Assembly (NCBI GenBank): GCA_001692895.1
Contig: KV748221.1
Span: forward strand, 847,056 to 911,055
Length of the DNA stretch: 64,000 nucleotides
DNA from: Cenococcum geophilum 1.58
Taxonomy: Eukaryota; Ascomycota; Dothideomycetes; Gloniales; Gloniaceae
Reading direction: 5' to 3'
Position numbers and translations under genes: made by a program. Positions 44,400 through 56,203 of the stretch are shown here, piece by piece. Position 1 is the first letter of the stretch, and each line of letters opens with the position of its first letter. The notes under the pieces were generated by a model, which searched no databases, was not told the DNA's origin, and saw only the letters and a list, made by a program, of their open reading frames with translations.

Positions 44400-45581
44400 A
44401 TGATTACTACATCTATGTCCGGTTTCAGGATGCTAATGTTTGCAGGAAAGACTCTTTATCTCAGCCTCCCTGATATCCATTCCGAAGAGTATCTTTACAA
44501 TCTACAGCATAGCCGTCTACATCAACTGCCGGAGGAGCTTCAGCTTATTATTGGTGGATATCTTCCACAACATGCAGTTCTTGCACTACGTGCCACAGCA
44601 CGGGACTTTCACCGCATTCACGTACAACCGTATTCTGTAAGCTCTGACGAACAAGAGCTGTTCAAAGAAATCCTGCGAAGAGATGACTATAGGAGGAACT
44701 GCCGTCTCGACCGAGGAGGCAAGCTTCCTGATAAATCGTTGGCTCTTTGCAGCAACTGCCGTATGCTTCATCCCAGATCCAAATTCTCCTCACAACAGTT
44801 ATTGGAGCCGCCAGAATCGCGTCTCTGCATAGGTGCGGAAGGCGTCGTAGAACTCTGCTCTCATTGCAGTTTCACTTTCGAGGACCTTCGAAAGCTCCAC
44901 CTAGACTCTCCCTGCTGCAAAAACACTACGTTTACGGTAAGACCTTTCCTCGTCTGTGCGAGTCCGGACCACGCACAAGATCCAGACGAGAGCGCAATAC
45001 CGGGACCGATAATCCGATTACAATCAAGGTTTCTAAAGCCACAACATGCCCCAATGCATGAAATATTAAGAAGGATCCTGATACTTACAGCCAAACCGAG
45101 AGAAATGGTATCAGAGGATCTACTTACACTAGCGATATCTTCAATGAGTGAGCAAATATGCCCGCACCTCCACGTGAGTGATCCAACTGCCTACCAACCC
45201 TTCTGTCCCCTCGAATGCGAGGGCCTAAATGGGGTGCATTTCCGCCGCTGCGATCCATGGGCTTGCTGGAGCTGCAGGTCATCCTGGAGGCACTGCCCTG
45301 AGCCGGCGTGTGATACCTCGTACGCTCTCTTCCGTCGTCGCCACACGCAGGAAGGAAGGCCAGACGACGTGGTCCTTACTATTATTCGAAAGTTCGGGCC
45401 ACTTAAAGAAGCTCGCGATGTCAATAACGTATCTTGGCTGGCTCAAATCACACCTCCTTCGGGTCCACAGGACCAAAAGTACGTAGTGGATGCTCAGCAA
45501 CTCGTGGATCCGAACTCCAACAAGGCATTTTTGCGGAGCATAGAGTTTAGATCCGGAGGCCTTTTCGATTGGAAATGGTGA
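44400..45581 (+). CDS. F-box protein, cysteine-rich
   Basis: A single exon of 393 aa. The F-box is at about 40-75: HQLPEELQLIIGGYLPQHAV and LRATARDFHRIH. Downstream are many Cys pairs (LCSNCRMLHP, ELCSHCSFTFEDLRKLH, SPCCKNTTF, CSPLEC-like, WACWSCRSSWRHCPEPACD), suggesting metal-binding knots. It is unrelated in sequence to the other F-box gene of this window apart from the F-box. Expected to recruit an unknown substrate to an SCF ligase. It ends 275 bp from the convergent deacetylase gene. A later in-frame ATG (44415) is possible as start. Confidence 0.8.
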   Translation: MITTSMSGFRMLMFAGKTLYLSLPDIHSEEYLYNLQHSRLHQLPEELQLIIGGYLPQHAVLALRATARDFHRIHVQPYSVSSDEQELFKEILRRDDYRRNCRLDRGGKLPDKSLALCSNCRMLHPRSKFSSQQLLEPPESRLCIGAEGVVELCSHCSFTFEDLRKLHLDSPCCKNTTFTVRPFLVCASPDHAQDPDESAIPGPIIRLQSRFLKPQHAPMHEILRRILILTAKPREMVSEDLLTLAISSMSEQICPHLHVSDPTAYQPFCPLECEGLNGVHFRRCDPWACWSCRSSWRHCPEPACDTSYALFRRRHTQEGRPDDVVLTIIRKFGPLKEARDVNNVSWLAQITPPSGPQDQKYVVDAQQLVDPNSNKAFLRSIEFRSGGLFDWKW

Positions 45582-45855
45582 AGACAATTATTTTTGCCCG
45601 CATACCATATCGAGGTTTAACGATTTACGTTCCTATATTAGATTTCTGGGATACGCACCGTGGAGATAGTCTAGCAAACTCATTCTTGAATAGTAATGTT
45701 TTTATAGCTATATAGCTTTGGAGTAGGGTTCGCAATATTACCTTTCTCATGCTTTTTGCTAAAGCCGTGACAGAATTCCATTACTTTTCCATATATTCTC
45801 TACATCTTCACTATATCATCTTCACCACATTATCCCTCATTTCCTCCAGACCCGC

Positions 45856-47746
45856 CTACAAAGGCGGCGCATTCGGATCCATCATGCACTGATCAACGCG
45901 CATAAGCTGCTTCCCCGTCTTCTTCGCGATCTGAATAAACTGCTGCAAGTAGCTCACGGTACTCGGATACAAATAGTGCATAACAACCAAATTCCCGCCC
46001 TTATTGACATCGCGCTGGAAACTGACCAGCTGCTGCTCCGGCGTCGTCGTCTGCGCCCACAGCCAATCCTCCACATCCACCGACCACATCGTCACATACG
46101 GGTTATCGTTCTGCGTCGCGAGCGCGAGCCGCTGGCGCATGCGCGCGCCCTCGGTCCCGAACGGGGGGCGGAAATACGGCGTGTGCAGCCCGCCCAGCTC
46201 CTGCGCCACGGCCGCGATGTCGTTGTCGTACTCCCAGTCGATGCTGGCGTAGTCGGGCAGGCCCTCCATCTTCGGGTGCGTGTAGCTATGCAGCGCGATC
46301 TGATGCCCCGCGGCCTGCATCTCGCGGTAGACGTTGCTGAGGTTGGTGCTCGGGTCGAGCAGCGGCGCGCCGACGGTGAAGAAGGTCAGTTTGATGTTCT
46401 CTTCCTTGATGATCTGCAGGACTTGCTGCGCGTACTGCGGGTCGCCGTCGTCGATGGCGAAGGCGAAGGAGTTGGGCCGCTTGCAGGCGAAGACGAGTTG
46501 GCCGGAGGGCAGCTTGTTGGGGATCGTGAAGCCCGCGGGGATGGAGGGCACGATTTCGATTTTCGAGAGGACGAGGGCGTCCGTTTTGTAGAAGCCTTTC
46601 AGGGCGACGCCGATTACGCGCCCGAATTCGATGTTGAAGTGCGACATTGGGATGTAGATGCCTGTCGCAGAGGCGTAGCGCGCCGCTTCGACGGAGTCCC
46701 AGGTCTCGGGGTAGGGGTTGGCGGATTCGTTGCAGGCAGCGTTGTGCTGTTGCAGCGCGACGGTGAAGGCGTTCGTGCCGCTGTAGGCGATGTGGAGGTA
46801 GGATCCCTTATAGCTAGTCATGTCACGGCAGCTGCCGGTTACCTGCGTGTAGAATGAGTAGTCGGAGTCGGTGGACTTGATAGTGAGCTGCCTGGTCCCC
46901 CAGGCCAGCGTCATGCCATCATCGGCGCCGTGCCAGTATCCCAATGCGTTGCTGGCGGAGTCGGCGAATTGGTCAATCACGAGAGCTGGCGCCGTGCCAG
47001 TAGGAGCTGCGACGGTGGAGCTGGGACCGGCGGATACGGAGGTGGTGGTCACAATGTACTCGCTCGCCGTGCTGCCGCAGTAGAATGCCATTGGGCCAAA
47101 ACTGACTGGTTTCGTGAAGCCCGTGAAGAAAACCGTCACGATCTTGCTGGTGTCTAAGCCAGAGAATTTGGAGAACGGAATGCTGTAGAGTTTCTCGGTT
47201 CCATCGAAGGTCCATCCCAGCTGAGTGGTTGTTTGATCAACAGCAGTATATACGTCCTGACTGCAGGTAGATGAGGATTGCAATTCGGCAGTGAAAGTAG
47301 TTCCAGCAGGGGCTTTGATGCGGAGAGAGATTCCGCCGTAAACGGTTTTTGCGTTAATACAACCTACTTGACTGTAGAAATACGAGCTCGTGTCTTTTGG
47401 AGTGAGGGTGACTCGATTGGCGCTTGGAGAACCAACGACAATTGATTTCATTGTAGCATCATCTGAGCTAGGTTCTAGCATTGCGTTGTAATAAAGAAAG
47501 GTAAGTCGAGATTGAGAGACCCAGTCATCGATTACGAGATTTGAGCATGTTCCAGATGGCGTAGCCGAAGCGCTGGAGGTTATTAGAGTAGTCGGAGCGC
47601 GTGGAAGTGGTTTGCTAGCTGTAGATATGGTAGTGAATATAAGATGCTCAGCCCTAGCTAGATGGAATTCAATGTTTGTTTCGCAACTCACCGCTAACCC
47701 ACGAGCTTAGACTGGCCAGAAGCCCAACTGCAATACTCGTACGCAT
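45856..47746 (-). CDS. Secreted NodB polysaccharide (chitin) deacetylase
   Basis: Exons 47692-47746 and 45856-47618 (605 aa); the 73-nt intron (GTGAGT...CTACAG) joins MRTSIAVGLLASLSSWVS, a signal peptide, to ASKPLPRAPTT. Two Ser/Thr-rich carbohydrate-binding-like beta domains (about 45-190 and 215-370) precede the NodB domain: AIDDGD (about 406, motif 1 Asp pair), HSYTHP (about 462, zinc His pair), RPPFGTEG (about 500), VDVEDWLW and VMHYLYPST. The enzyme removes acetyl groups from chitin-type polymers in the wall or outside the cell. The NodB half has very high G+C. It is the last gene before the 48-kb transposon island. Confidence 0.9.
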
Positions 47747-48168
47747 TATAGTGATTATGAAAAATTATTTGAACGAAAGACAGGGGATACAGCGAGCGAA
47801 TTGGAATTACTAAGATCCCTATCACGTATGAAAGATTGTCGAGCTATCCATGGAAGTAAACGAAAGGAAGGGTGGAAATGGAGAAAATAAAAAATGGGCT
47901 GTAACGGACTCCCATTCTTCAAAAAGAAGCGCCCAAAGCCATGGCTACCCGGAAAGAGGTGGAGTCGCAAATAGTCCCAGGGTAACTTGGCAAGTCGGCG
48001 GAACGCATGGCGCAGATTTGATTCTATTTACGGGATAACCGAGAGCTTGGCGATCATGGCAGACGACATGATTTTCGATGGCGCCTTTTTCCAGCCAGGG
48101 AATGCTGGCGTTTTGGTGCTACACATAAAAAATGACACCCTGCTAAATTACTATGCAACAACACTCTG
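47747..48168. other. Upstream region of deacetylase gene, edge of TE island
   Basis: Contains the deacetylase promoter. Around 48169-48215 the composition changes at TGACACCCCTTGGATGG and the palindrome GGTCACGTGCCGGAGGCACG, the apparent left edge of the transposon island. Confidence 0.5.
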
Positions 48169-48463
48169 ACACCCCTTGGATGGCCGTTGGTCACGTGCCG
48201 GAGGCACGTGCCCGTAGTATAGTCTCTCCGATCCCAGGGGCCTTACCTCCTTAAGGACTCGTCTCCTGCACAATCTATCCTGTTCCTACAATCGTGCCTT
48301 ATAGCCCTCTGTCCATAAAGTCCCCTTACAATCTACCAACTTTTACCTTAAAGTTTTAAAGGATTAGATAGCTACTCTATTTACCCGGTTTAAGTTTAAT
48401 TAAGCATGCCTGGGTATAACTTAAAGAGAGGCTCCACAAATAATTTCTATGTGTTACTTAGAT

Positions 48464-48620
48464 GCACAGATCTAAAAATAAGGTAATTAAGGAGCTATCT
48501 AAGGCCCTAATGGTTTGCTAGAATAAGATAGCACCTGCCTTTTTAAAGCCTTCAATAGATAGTATGGAAAAGAGATGCGATGCTGCAATTAAGGCCAAAA
48601 GGTAGCACACTAAATACTAG
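48464..48620 (+). pseudogene. Tc1/mariner transposase C-terminal fragment
   Basis: Reads IKELSKALMVC, stop (from W), NKIAPAFLKPSIDSMEKRCD and AAIKAKR, stop (from W), HTKY, the typical C-terminal end of DDE transposases of Tc1/mariner (..IP..xxxLxxSMPRRxxxVIxAKGxxTKY). The two TAG stops replace tryptophans as RIP would do. Nothing of the catalytic triad is left nearby. Confidence 0.6.
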
Positions 48621-49434
48621 ACTCCAAAAAAAGTCGCAATTGCTCGAATGTATATCTACAAGGAGCTTTAGGTAATTTTTAGAGCTCCAGAATTGATTGT
48701 GTAGTTGTCCTAAGGGCAACCCAAGGTAACCGTAATAATATCCCTTACATTGCCCCCCCTTCTTACGGTTAGTCCCTAATTACCATTACCTTATAGTAAA
48801 AGGAGATTATAAGGGCTTGTCCTAGAAGGGGTTTAGAGAGATATTAGTATACTACTATATATAATCTAGCTATCTAGCCCCTACTTAAAACTCTTAAAAA
48901 ACCTTAATAAGAAAAAATATAACTAGAGAAAAGATATAAGGATTACTAGGAGACCTATTAAAAGCTTACTAAAGTGTATTAGTAACTACCTAAGCTAATC
49001 TAAGGATTTTTATATAACTTTATATCTAAGCCTTTATATTAGCCTATAATTAATTAAAAGTATTATAAGTAATTTAGTATTCTTAGTATAGTTCTATAAG
49101 TCTTTATAGGTTCAAAATAAAGCTCTAATAGAGGCTTTAAGTCTTAAGTAAGCTAAAAGCGATTGGCCTGACGTTATAGCCACCCTAAAGAAGCCTTATA
49201 ATATGTCCCGGACAACAGAGCACTAGTAGCTGTTACTATAGTCGGTGCAAAGAGGGTAACGAGACCATTGCTGATCAGGATAAGGCCTTGGGCACCGACT
49301 AGGAGCGTAGAGATTCGTAGCAATTTTAAATGTAAGATGGAAGTCAATTAGACACAGAAAGACTCCTGGGTCCACGAGCAGAAGAAAACTGCGCATAGAC
49401 GGCCGATTCAAGGTAAGTTCTGACGATTCTTTGG
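48621..49434. repeat. AT-rich decayed repeat DNA
   Basis: No gene. It contains CCGTAATAATATCCCTTACA followed by a C-run (TTGCCCCCCCTTC, about 48751), which looks like an LTR end next to an inverted polypurine tract, so part of an LTR retroelement may start here. A patch of more normal sequence lies at 49200-49426, immediately before the hAT. Confidence 0.45.
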
Positions 49435-52400
49435 CAGTGCTGTAACTGGTCCGGTTCGCTTATTGGTTGGTTGGTTGGAAAAGCTTTGAAATCGCAACCG
49501 GTTCGGAGCTTTGATTGGCTTCTAGCTGGTTAGTTTTGAAGCTCTCTAATTAAACGGGTAACCAGCTAAACTAGTAGGGTTAGTATAGGCCTTTGGTGGT
49601 GATGATTTGGGTAAGAGCGCACGCTATATAGGGGAGCTGAAGCCACTAAATCGTTAAGATCTACCATCTTATTTCCGGATACTATTTTAAGAGTTAAGCC
49701 TAGTATTGTGCGTTGCCTCGTTCTTACGTCGCCTACTACCTTATCCTTACTACCCTTATTCCTACCTATCGCTAATTTAATGGAGGGCTTTGTTGTTTTA
49801 ACCGGTCGATTGTTGTATAGAGGAAGAGACAGCTTTATAAGTAGTAGTCGTTCTATAGGCAAGGCTTCTACTGCCTTTTAAAAGCGCGCCAGCCAGGGCT
49901 CTAGTAGTTAACAAAAAAGCGCTAAAAGATAAAGCCTAATAAAGCCCTGGTAAAGCCTCTTACCTATTATAAAGTTAAGTCTAACTTAGATCTAGAGCCT
50001 CTACTAAGGTAGGCTTTTATATAAACTAGAATTAAGATCTATAGCTAGTGGTATAAGCGTAGCGATAAGGTTATATAGAAGGCGAAGGCCTATATAAAGT
50101 CGTCGTATATATAGGATAAAGGAAAAGGAAAAATAATTATTTACAAGGCTACAGGCGTTTAATATTACTACTACTGCTACTATCTAAATTAGAAGAAGGA
50201 TCTAAAGTATAAGCCTCTTAGTAAGTTGCTTTGCTTTCTTATATAAATACTAACTAATTTAAAAATAGCGCTTGATAGTAATTTAATAGTATTAGGCTAC
50301 TAGAGATAGGCTTATTAATTTAACAAGAAGGGTAAAGCGATCTTGGCTATAGGCCTAAATTACCGCTTTATATTATAGTAGGATTATATTTAAAAGGCCT
50401 AGTATAAAGCTTTTAAGCTTTTACTAATTTAGTGGCTTATATACTGCTATATTATATTTTACTAAATTAAAAACGTCTACTTTATTAAAATAATTTAGTA
50501 TCTAAATAAGGGCCTTATAAGGTTACTCCCTTTATAAAATATTGTATATAAGTAGGTAATAAGAGAGTTTAGGAAGTAGAAGAGGTTGCTGTAAAAAGAC
50601 TTATAAGAAGCTTGTTTAAATATATACCTATCTTTTAACTTATAGACGTTACTAAATTACTTCGCCATTATTATAATAGTTGCCTATTATATTAATCGCG
50701 ATAGAGCTTACTAGATAAAGCTTCTTGTCTTATAGTAGCTTAAGGAAGAGCATAGCGGCGTTAATATAGCCTAGGTGGTTCTTAATATAGTTAATAAGTA
50801 TAAAATTAGGTATTTTATATTTAATAATGCGTTAAGTAATAATATAGTTATTAATTTAATTTTAAGAACCCTTTATCCCTAAATAATAGGGAGGTAGCGG
50901 AAATGTTATTGCATTTAGTGTCTTAGCTATATAGTTGATCTAGCTACCTAGGCCTTCCTTTTAGGTAAGGCTGCGGATACTACTTTAGAGAAGCTTAAGT
51001 TGGCATATAGTTGGCGAGACTTTAATACTATTACGGTAATCTAGAGGAAGTGTGACGGCGCTGGAGCGCGTCACCTAGTTAGGGGTTCGCTTAAGACTTG
51101 GCATATGTATATAGACGTGGCCTCACCACCTTCTCTTGCTCCTTAGCTTAATATCTTCGTAATACAGCATTCGTTCGCTTTATCTTGCAAGCATTTGTTC
51201 AAGTCTCCGTCGAGACATTTGTTCAATGGTTCGAGCCGTCACAGGAAGTAGGGAGTGCTTAGTCGGCTATATAATATTATAAGGTATATTAGGATATTGC
51301 CTTAGCGTTATAGGGAGTTTTAAAAGATTATAGTTGGTAGAGAGTAGGCAGAATTTAATTAACTTAAGGTAAGTTCTAAAATCTAGAGCCAAAATCTAGT
51401 ATTAATTTTCGTAATTTTATATTTGCTGCCTCTATATAACGTAAAAAGACAGGGGTATAATTAGCTATAGTCGTAATATTCGCAATATTTAAAATATTCT
51501 AATATTTTATTCTATTAGTTAATCTAAAGCAATTTAACCTAATAGAACTTATATTTTAGCTCTATTATATATACTATTAATTATAAATAATATATCTAGG
51601 CCTTTTGCAGTAACTATATACCAAAGCGCGGTAAAGGCATAGAAAATAACACCCTTATAACCCACCACTGATTTCTACTTAAGAAGCTCTCCTTTGTTCT
51701 ATAGCCCTTCTATAAGGTAACTATATATAGCTAGGGCTATAAGTACACGCTTTACCGCTAGTTTACTATAATAGATTAGCTTTTTAAATATTTATTTAAT
51801 ATAAAGGAAGATTTTAAAGAACTATAAGAACTATACGGTAGTAGTAAAAAATACGCCTACTTAGAAGCCTTAGCTTATTCCTTATAGGAGAAGTATAAAT
51901 AATACTATAAATACGTAGATAATAGCGCCGCTTACTACGCTGTATAAGTTCTTTTTTTAAATAAGAAATGGGCCTAGTTCTAGCAAGAATTTAAGAAGGA
52001 TAAAGAGAAGAAGAACTGGCTACGTGGTAGCCCTAAGGATCCTAAGGATTTTAGTATATAAGGCCTTGTAGAGGACCTCTGGCTAGAAGAATATAAAGGT
52101 AAATATACAGCTACGGCTGCCTAAGAGCCATCTACTACTAAGTTTACACTGGGCGAAACTTTTAGTAGGCTACACTCGTATAAGCAGATTAAGGCTGCGC
52201 CTATTATAAGAGTTAACGCCTACTAAGCCTATATTTAAGCTGAGCTTAAGCCTACCGCAGAACCTCTAGCTTATTGGAATTCGTAATATTTTATATAGCT
52301 AGAGCTCGCCCAATTTACCCTTAATATGCTAGCTATACTACTTATAAGCGCTAAGTGCGAGAGAGTATTTAGCTCTGTAAAGCACCTAGTTACTAACTTA

Positions 52401-52869
52401 TGTAATTACCTTAAAGCTAATATTATTAAAGTAAATAAGTGCTTAAAATCTTGGTACGGGCGCCCGAAACTAAAGGCCTTTGAGTAAGGCATTAATCCTA
52501 ACGTTAATGATTTATATAAGGAAGAGCTTACTACTAAAGCTGCCGCCAAAAAGGATTCTAATGTACAGAGTAATGTAGATTAGGAGGCTGGTGAAGGAGG
52601 TGAGCAAGAAGGGCAGGGTGATGAGGGCGATGAGGACGATGAGGGCGATGAGAGCTAGGAGGAAGATAAGGGTACTGAGGAAGACACTGTCAAATATATC
52701 GTTGTCGACGATTGATTGTAACTCAACACTATGCCAAGCCTTACGATATATCAAATATTATCTGGTTGAACCGTTTGAACCGGTTCGCGAACCGGTTCGG
52801 AGCTTCAAGTGGGCTATCGGTTGGTCACAGAGCTCAAATTTGTAACCAACCAGACCAATTACAGCACTG
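49435..52869 (+). mobile_element. hAT transposon relic with RIP-decayed transposase
   Basis: Termini CAGTGCTGTAACTGGTCCGG (left) and, read inward from the right, CAGTGCTGTAATTGGTCTGG. The flanking 8 bp are TTCTTTGG (49427-49434) and TTCTTGGG (52870-52877), a hAT-size target duplication with one change. On the plus strand a transposase can be followed through many stops: EHSGVNIA near 50745, RYFIFNNALSNN near 50810, CLSYIVDLAT then AFLLGKAAD near 50930-50970, and the dimerisation motif SAKCERVFSSVKHLVTN at 52347. Trp codons appear as TAG. A solo LTR interrupts it at 51051-51243. Not active. Confidence 0.85.
51051..51243. mobile_element. Solo LTR (193 bp) with 5-bp target duplication
   Basis: Starts TGTGACGGCGCTGG and ends GGTTCGAGCCGTCACA, so it runs TG...CA with the inverted tips TGTGACGGC/GCCGTCACA. 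It is flanked by GGAAG on both sides (51046-51050 and 51244-51248). It has near-normal base composition inside a strongly RIP-decayed hAT, so it arrived after the host element was mutated, then lost its internal part by LTR-LTR recombination. Confidence 0.85.
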
Positions 52870-53071
52870 TTCTTGGGTGAGTAAACGGCTACTTCGTATT
52901 GCCGCTTGGTTTGCGGAAAGCACCGGATATTATTATCTGCTTAGCTATGTTATGAACAAATAATACATTTGAGGTTTGAATGGTAGCCTTGTCTACACAT
53001 TGTAGTGGTGGTATATGTTCCATTCCAATGTCCATTTCCCTAAGAAGTATCACCACCTTTTGCTCTCCATT

Positions 53072-54865
53072 TTACGCGTCGTCCTCCTCCCCGTGTTGCG
53101 GATTTCGTCCCAAAGTCAGAAGACCCACTCCTCGAGCAAATGAACAAAGTGGCCAGAAAGAACCGCTAAAATCGAGATCGTACCTGTTTCTGTCAATGAT
53201 AGCCGTTATAAGACGTTTGGAGTTAAGGAATAAGACACGTGATAACAAAAGGATAGACAAACGTACCAATAGTTCACTGCACAGCATATGCCTTCAGATG
53301 AACATGACTGAGATACTTTGTGATACCTAAAACCCCAATGCATGTATTAATCAGGGCCCGAGACACCATGCAGAAAAAAGTATATAAAGGTGAATTTACC
53401 ACAAAGCCGGAAGATACAGCATATCGCCCTCTTCCAAAGTAACCCTCAGGGATCTGGAACATTTAGAGAAGGGTGTCGGGCGTTGATCAGGAAGATCGGG
53501 ATCCCAAGTCGCGAAGGGCACATTCTCTTCTGGCTCATCAAGACACACGACCAAGTCATTTAGGGCTTCACTGAGAGCCACTTCAGTATTGGCCAGAGGT
53601 GGGGAATGAGAGTGGGAAGATGTTGGAGATGAGGATAGTGTGGATGGTGGAGACGGAGAGGGGCGAGGCGTGTAAGTTGCGGCTGGAATAAGTTGCTCGT
53701 TTATGCAAGCGCTCTCGACGGGCGGGAGGAGGACGAAGTGTTTGCGGCCACGCACTTGGACGTAGATATTTTCGTAGTTGTCTTTATGCAAAGCTGTTGT
53801 GCTGTGGGAATTGCCTGACTCTTATTAGCCCTCAGCTTGATAGAGTTGGAAGGCATGGTAATAGGAGAAATAAATTGACAATACAATGGGCCTAGCGCAA
53901 CAGCATGTTTCAAATACCTAGCCAAAAGTTAATTGCATCCGGAAATTTTTGGAGAGCAATGCGCGCAAAAGGAACGTCTTTCGGAAGATCTGAGAAGAGC
54001 GGAATATATTCGTTTCGGAGATTGTCATTTTCTGGTATCAATTAATATTTCGGGCGCGTTTGCCGGTGTTACAGTTGGTATTTACGAGTCTGTGCATATC
54101 TTGTAGGCTCTACATACGTCATCAGCGTAAATTTATTCTTCAAAGAATGCATCAAGGTTTGCCAATGGTAAACGATCGAAATTCTGTATTACCTTGTGAA
54201 GATGGATTACGTTCTTGGTCCTGAATCTTCTGAATAACTTTGGAGAATGGTTCCTCTGTCTCATATGGCTTTACGAAGATGAGGCTATTATCTTCCAACT
54301 CGACAACGGAGTCTGCGTTGCTTAACGAGTGGAGATTGAGATATTAGCCATTGTATCCCTGTCATGAGAACAGCATGAGTACTAGTGTAATAAGGCGGGG
54401 AGGCCCTGGGGTTAAAAATCTTGTGCTAACCATGAAAAGGCCAGAAAGCAAAATGTAGACTGATTCAATAAGGAGTAAGCAAGAAAAGACCTACCCATGT
54501 GGGGTGATCGCAACATTTACGAGTTGCTCACCCATCACGTCTGCAAGATACTTCGCGTTCCATTCTTTGGCGGCAGCCCAGCTACTGGCACCTTTGCGGA
54601 TAACGAACGGAAGATTTCTTGCGACATAGCGCATGAACTCGAGTGGACTAGGCTCTTCTCTCAGCTCATCGATAGACCCTGAATTAAGTTCATGGTAGGA
54701 AGTTATAAGATCTAATGTTTCACTAGTAAGAAATGGGTGCATACTGCATTTTAGAAATTGAAAATGTAAGAGCGCGTAGAACAAGATATATGTGACAGTT
54801 TTAAAAAGGGTAGAAACACCTCTTATAGCGTCGGGCAGTTTTGCAGCATTCGGAGTTGCCGACAT
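53072..54865 (-). CDS. JMJD7-like JmjC/cupin-8 oxygenase
   Basis: Eight exons: 54820-54865, 54495-54711, 54193-54320, 54086-54109, 53918-54031, 53400-53814, 53267-53326 and 53072-53183; 371 aa in frame. The fourth exon is only 24 nt (EPTRYAQT). Joined blocks give DAIRDLITSYHELNSGSIDE, FMRYVARNLPFVIRKGASSW, QNDNLRNEYIPLFSD, DAINFWLGNS and ALHKDNYENIYVQVRG, whose HxD plus the later His in YHKVSQ bind iron. A variable Pro/Ser-rich insert sits inside the domain (about 53590-53690). The family hydroxylates lysines with 2-oxoglutarate; some members have protease-like activity on histone tails. Divergent from the IMP1 relic (283 bp). Confidence 0.85.
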
Positions 54866-55148
54866 AATTACCTAAGTGGTTCTTTGCTTATAGAATGGAT
54901 TGAAAACCAGCTTGAAATTGAAGTAAGGGACTAGCAGCAAAGTAGTGGAGATATATATCTAGCCACCGTTATGGTGGTATGAGTTGCGTGCGTTCCCACA
55001 AGACCCCTTCGCTCCACGACCTCAACCCAAAATTTTTATCTCGCTTGACTTTTCTCCGAACCTTACTACTACCGCAACACCCATCCCGGTGCCAATCGCC
55101 CCCACACACGTTCAACATGCACTCTAATAGCAATCGCATGCGCCCACC

Positions 55149-55839
55149 ATGAACCGCCTTACCCGTCTCTTCCGCTCTAGCCTTCCCAACTTCCTTCACA
55201 CCCACACGACTCTCCCCTCCGGCCAACGCCACCGCACTTATTTCGGCCTTATAGTACTCTACGCTAATACCGCGCTTCTAGTGCACGTCTTCCTAACCTA
55301 TATATACACTATTAAGCCTACCTATAGCATTAGTATAGTGCCGACTATTAACCCAGTCGGGAATTGGATCCTTATTTCGAAATAACATAGATAAGGGCGG
55401 CGCATTAGCGTAGGCGACCTAGTTTACTTTAAGCATCCTTTACTAGAAGGCGAGGGTGCGGTAAAGAGGGTGGTGGGCATACTAGGTGATTTTATACTGT
55501 CTAGAACGCCAGGGGTAGGGGATAAAAGGTTAGTACAGGTAGGTGATAATCTTCTAAACATCATAAGTTGGTTTAAGTGCTATTAATTTACAGAACCGCA
55601 TCTTAATATAGCTAATAAATGTGGAATTATAGGTACTAGAAGGCTACTGCTGGGTTACGGGAGACAGTTAGATGCATTCGAGGGATTTACGTTATTTTGG
55701 CCCTTTGCCATTAGCTCTAATTAAGGGCAAGGTCATTGCGCATGTACTGCCTTTGTTAAAAATGGGATGGATAAATAATGGACTGCAGGAGCCGTGGGAT
55801 CCGGATTCTGAGGACTTTTCGGAGGAGTAGAAGGGTTAA
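55149..55839 (+). pseudogene. IMP1: Mitochondrial inner membrane protease subunit 1, RIP-inactivated
   Basis: From MNRLTRLFRSSLPNFLHT the S26 signal-peptidase fold can be followed to the end: TYSISIVPTINPVGNWILIS (catalytic Ser kept, Gly and Met lost to transitions), stops near 55383 and 55392, ISVGDLVYFKHPLLEGEGAV, KRVVGILGD (catalytic Lys kept), a likely intron 55539-55632, GYCWVTGDS then stop, RYFGPLPLALIKGKVIAHVL, and a final TAG in place of Trp at 55828. All recognisable damage is C-to-T or G-to-A, and it becomes dense only after about 55240, where the repeat block begins. IMP1 cleaves leader peptides in the intermembrane space; a working copy should exist elsewhere. Confidence 0.8.
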
Positions 55840-56203
55840 TGGGAGACTCCGTGTTTCATGCACTTTTTGCGGACACGAGATTTGTAGATAACGAAGTGCA
55901 ATAAGATTAACTGTAAGTAAGGGCCTAATAGATTAACTCTAATTGTATTCTAAGATTTACTACAAAGGGGAAACTATTTATAGTAGGGACTATAGTCCTT
56001 TAAATATACAAGTCCTTATACAACCTAGTTTAATACGTTAGTAGATTAAGTACATTAACCAAGTCTCGCCTATATAACCTTGCCTAGCCCTCGTCCTATG
56101 GTTTGACTTCTTCTATTACTATAATCTATAGCTGAAAACGTGACCAGCTTCCCTCTCCCCCTTAAAAAAGTAGATTTCGCTATATATCCAACTTCGCTAT
56201 AAT

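Noticed and set aside
54969-55232. 88-codon minus-strand open frame
   Set aside because: It overlaps the JMJD7-like/IMP1 promoter region and the IMP1 5' end on the other strand; no recognisable content.
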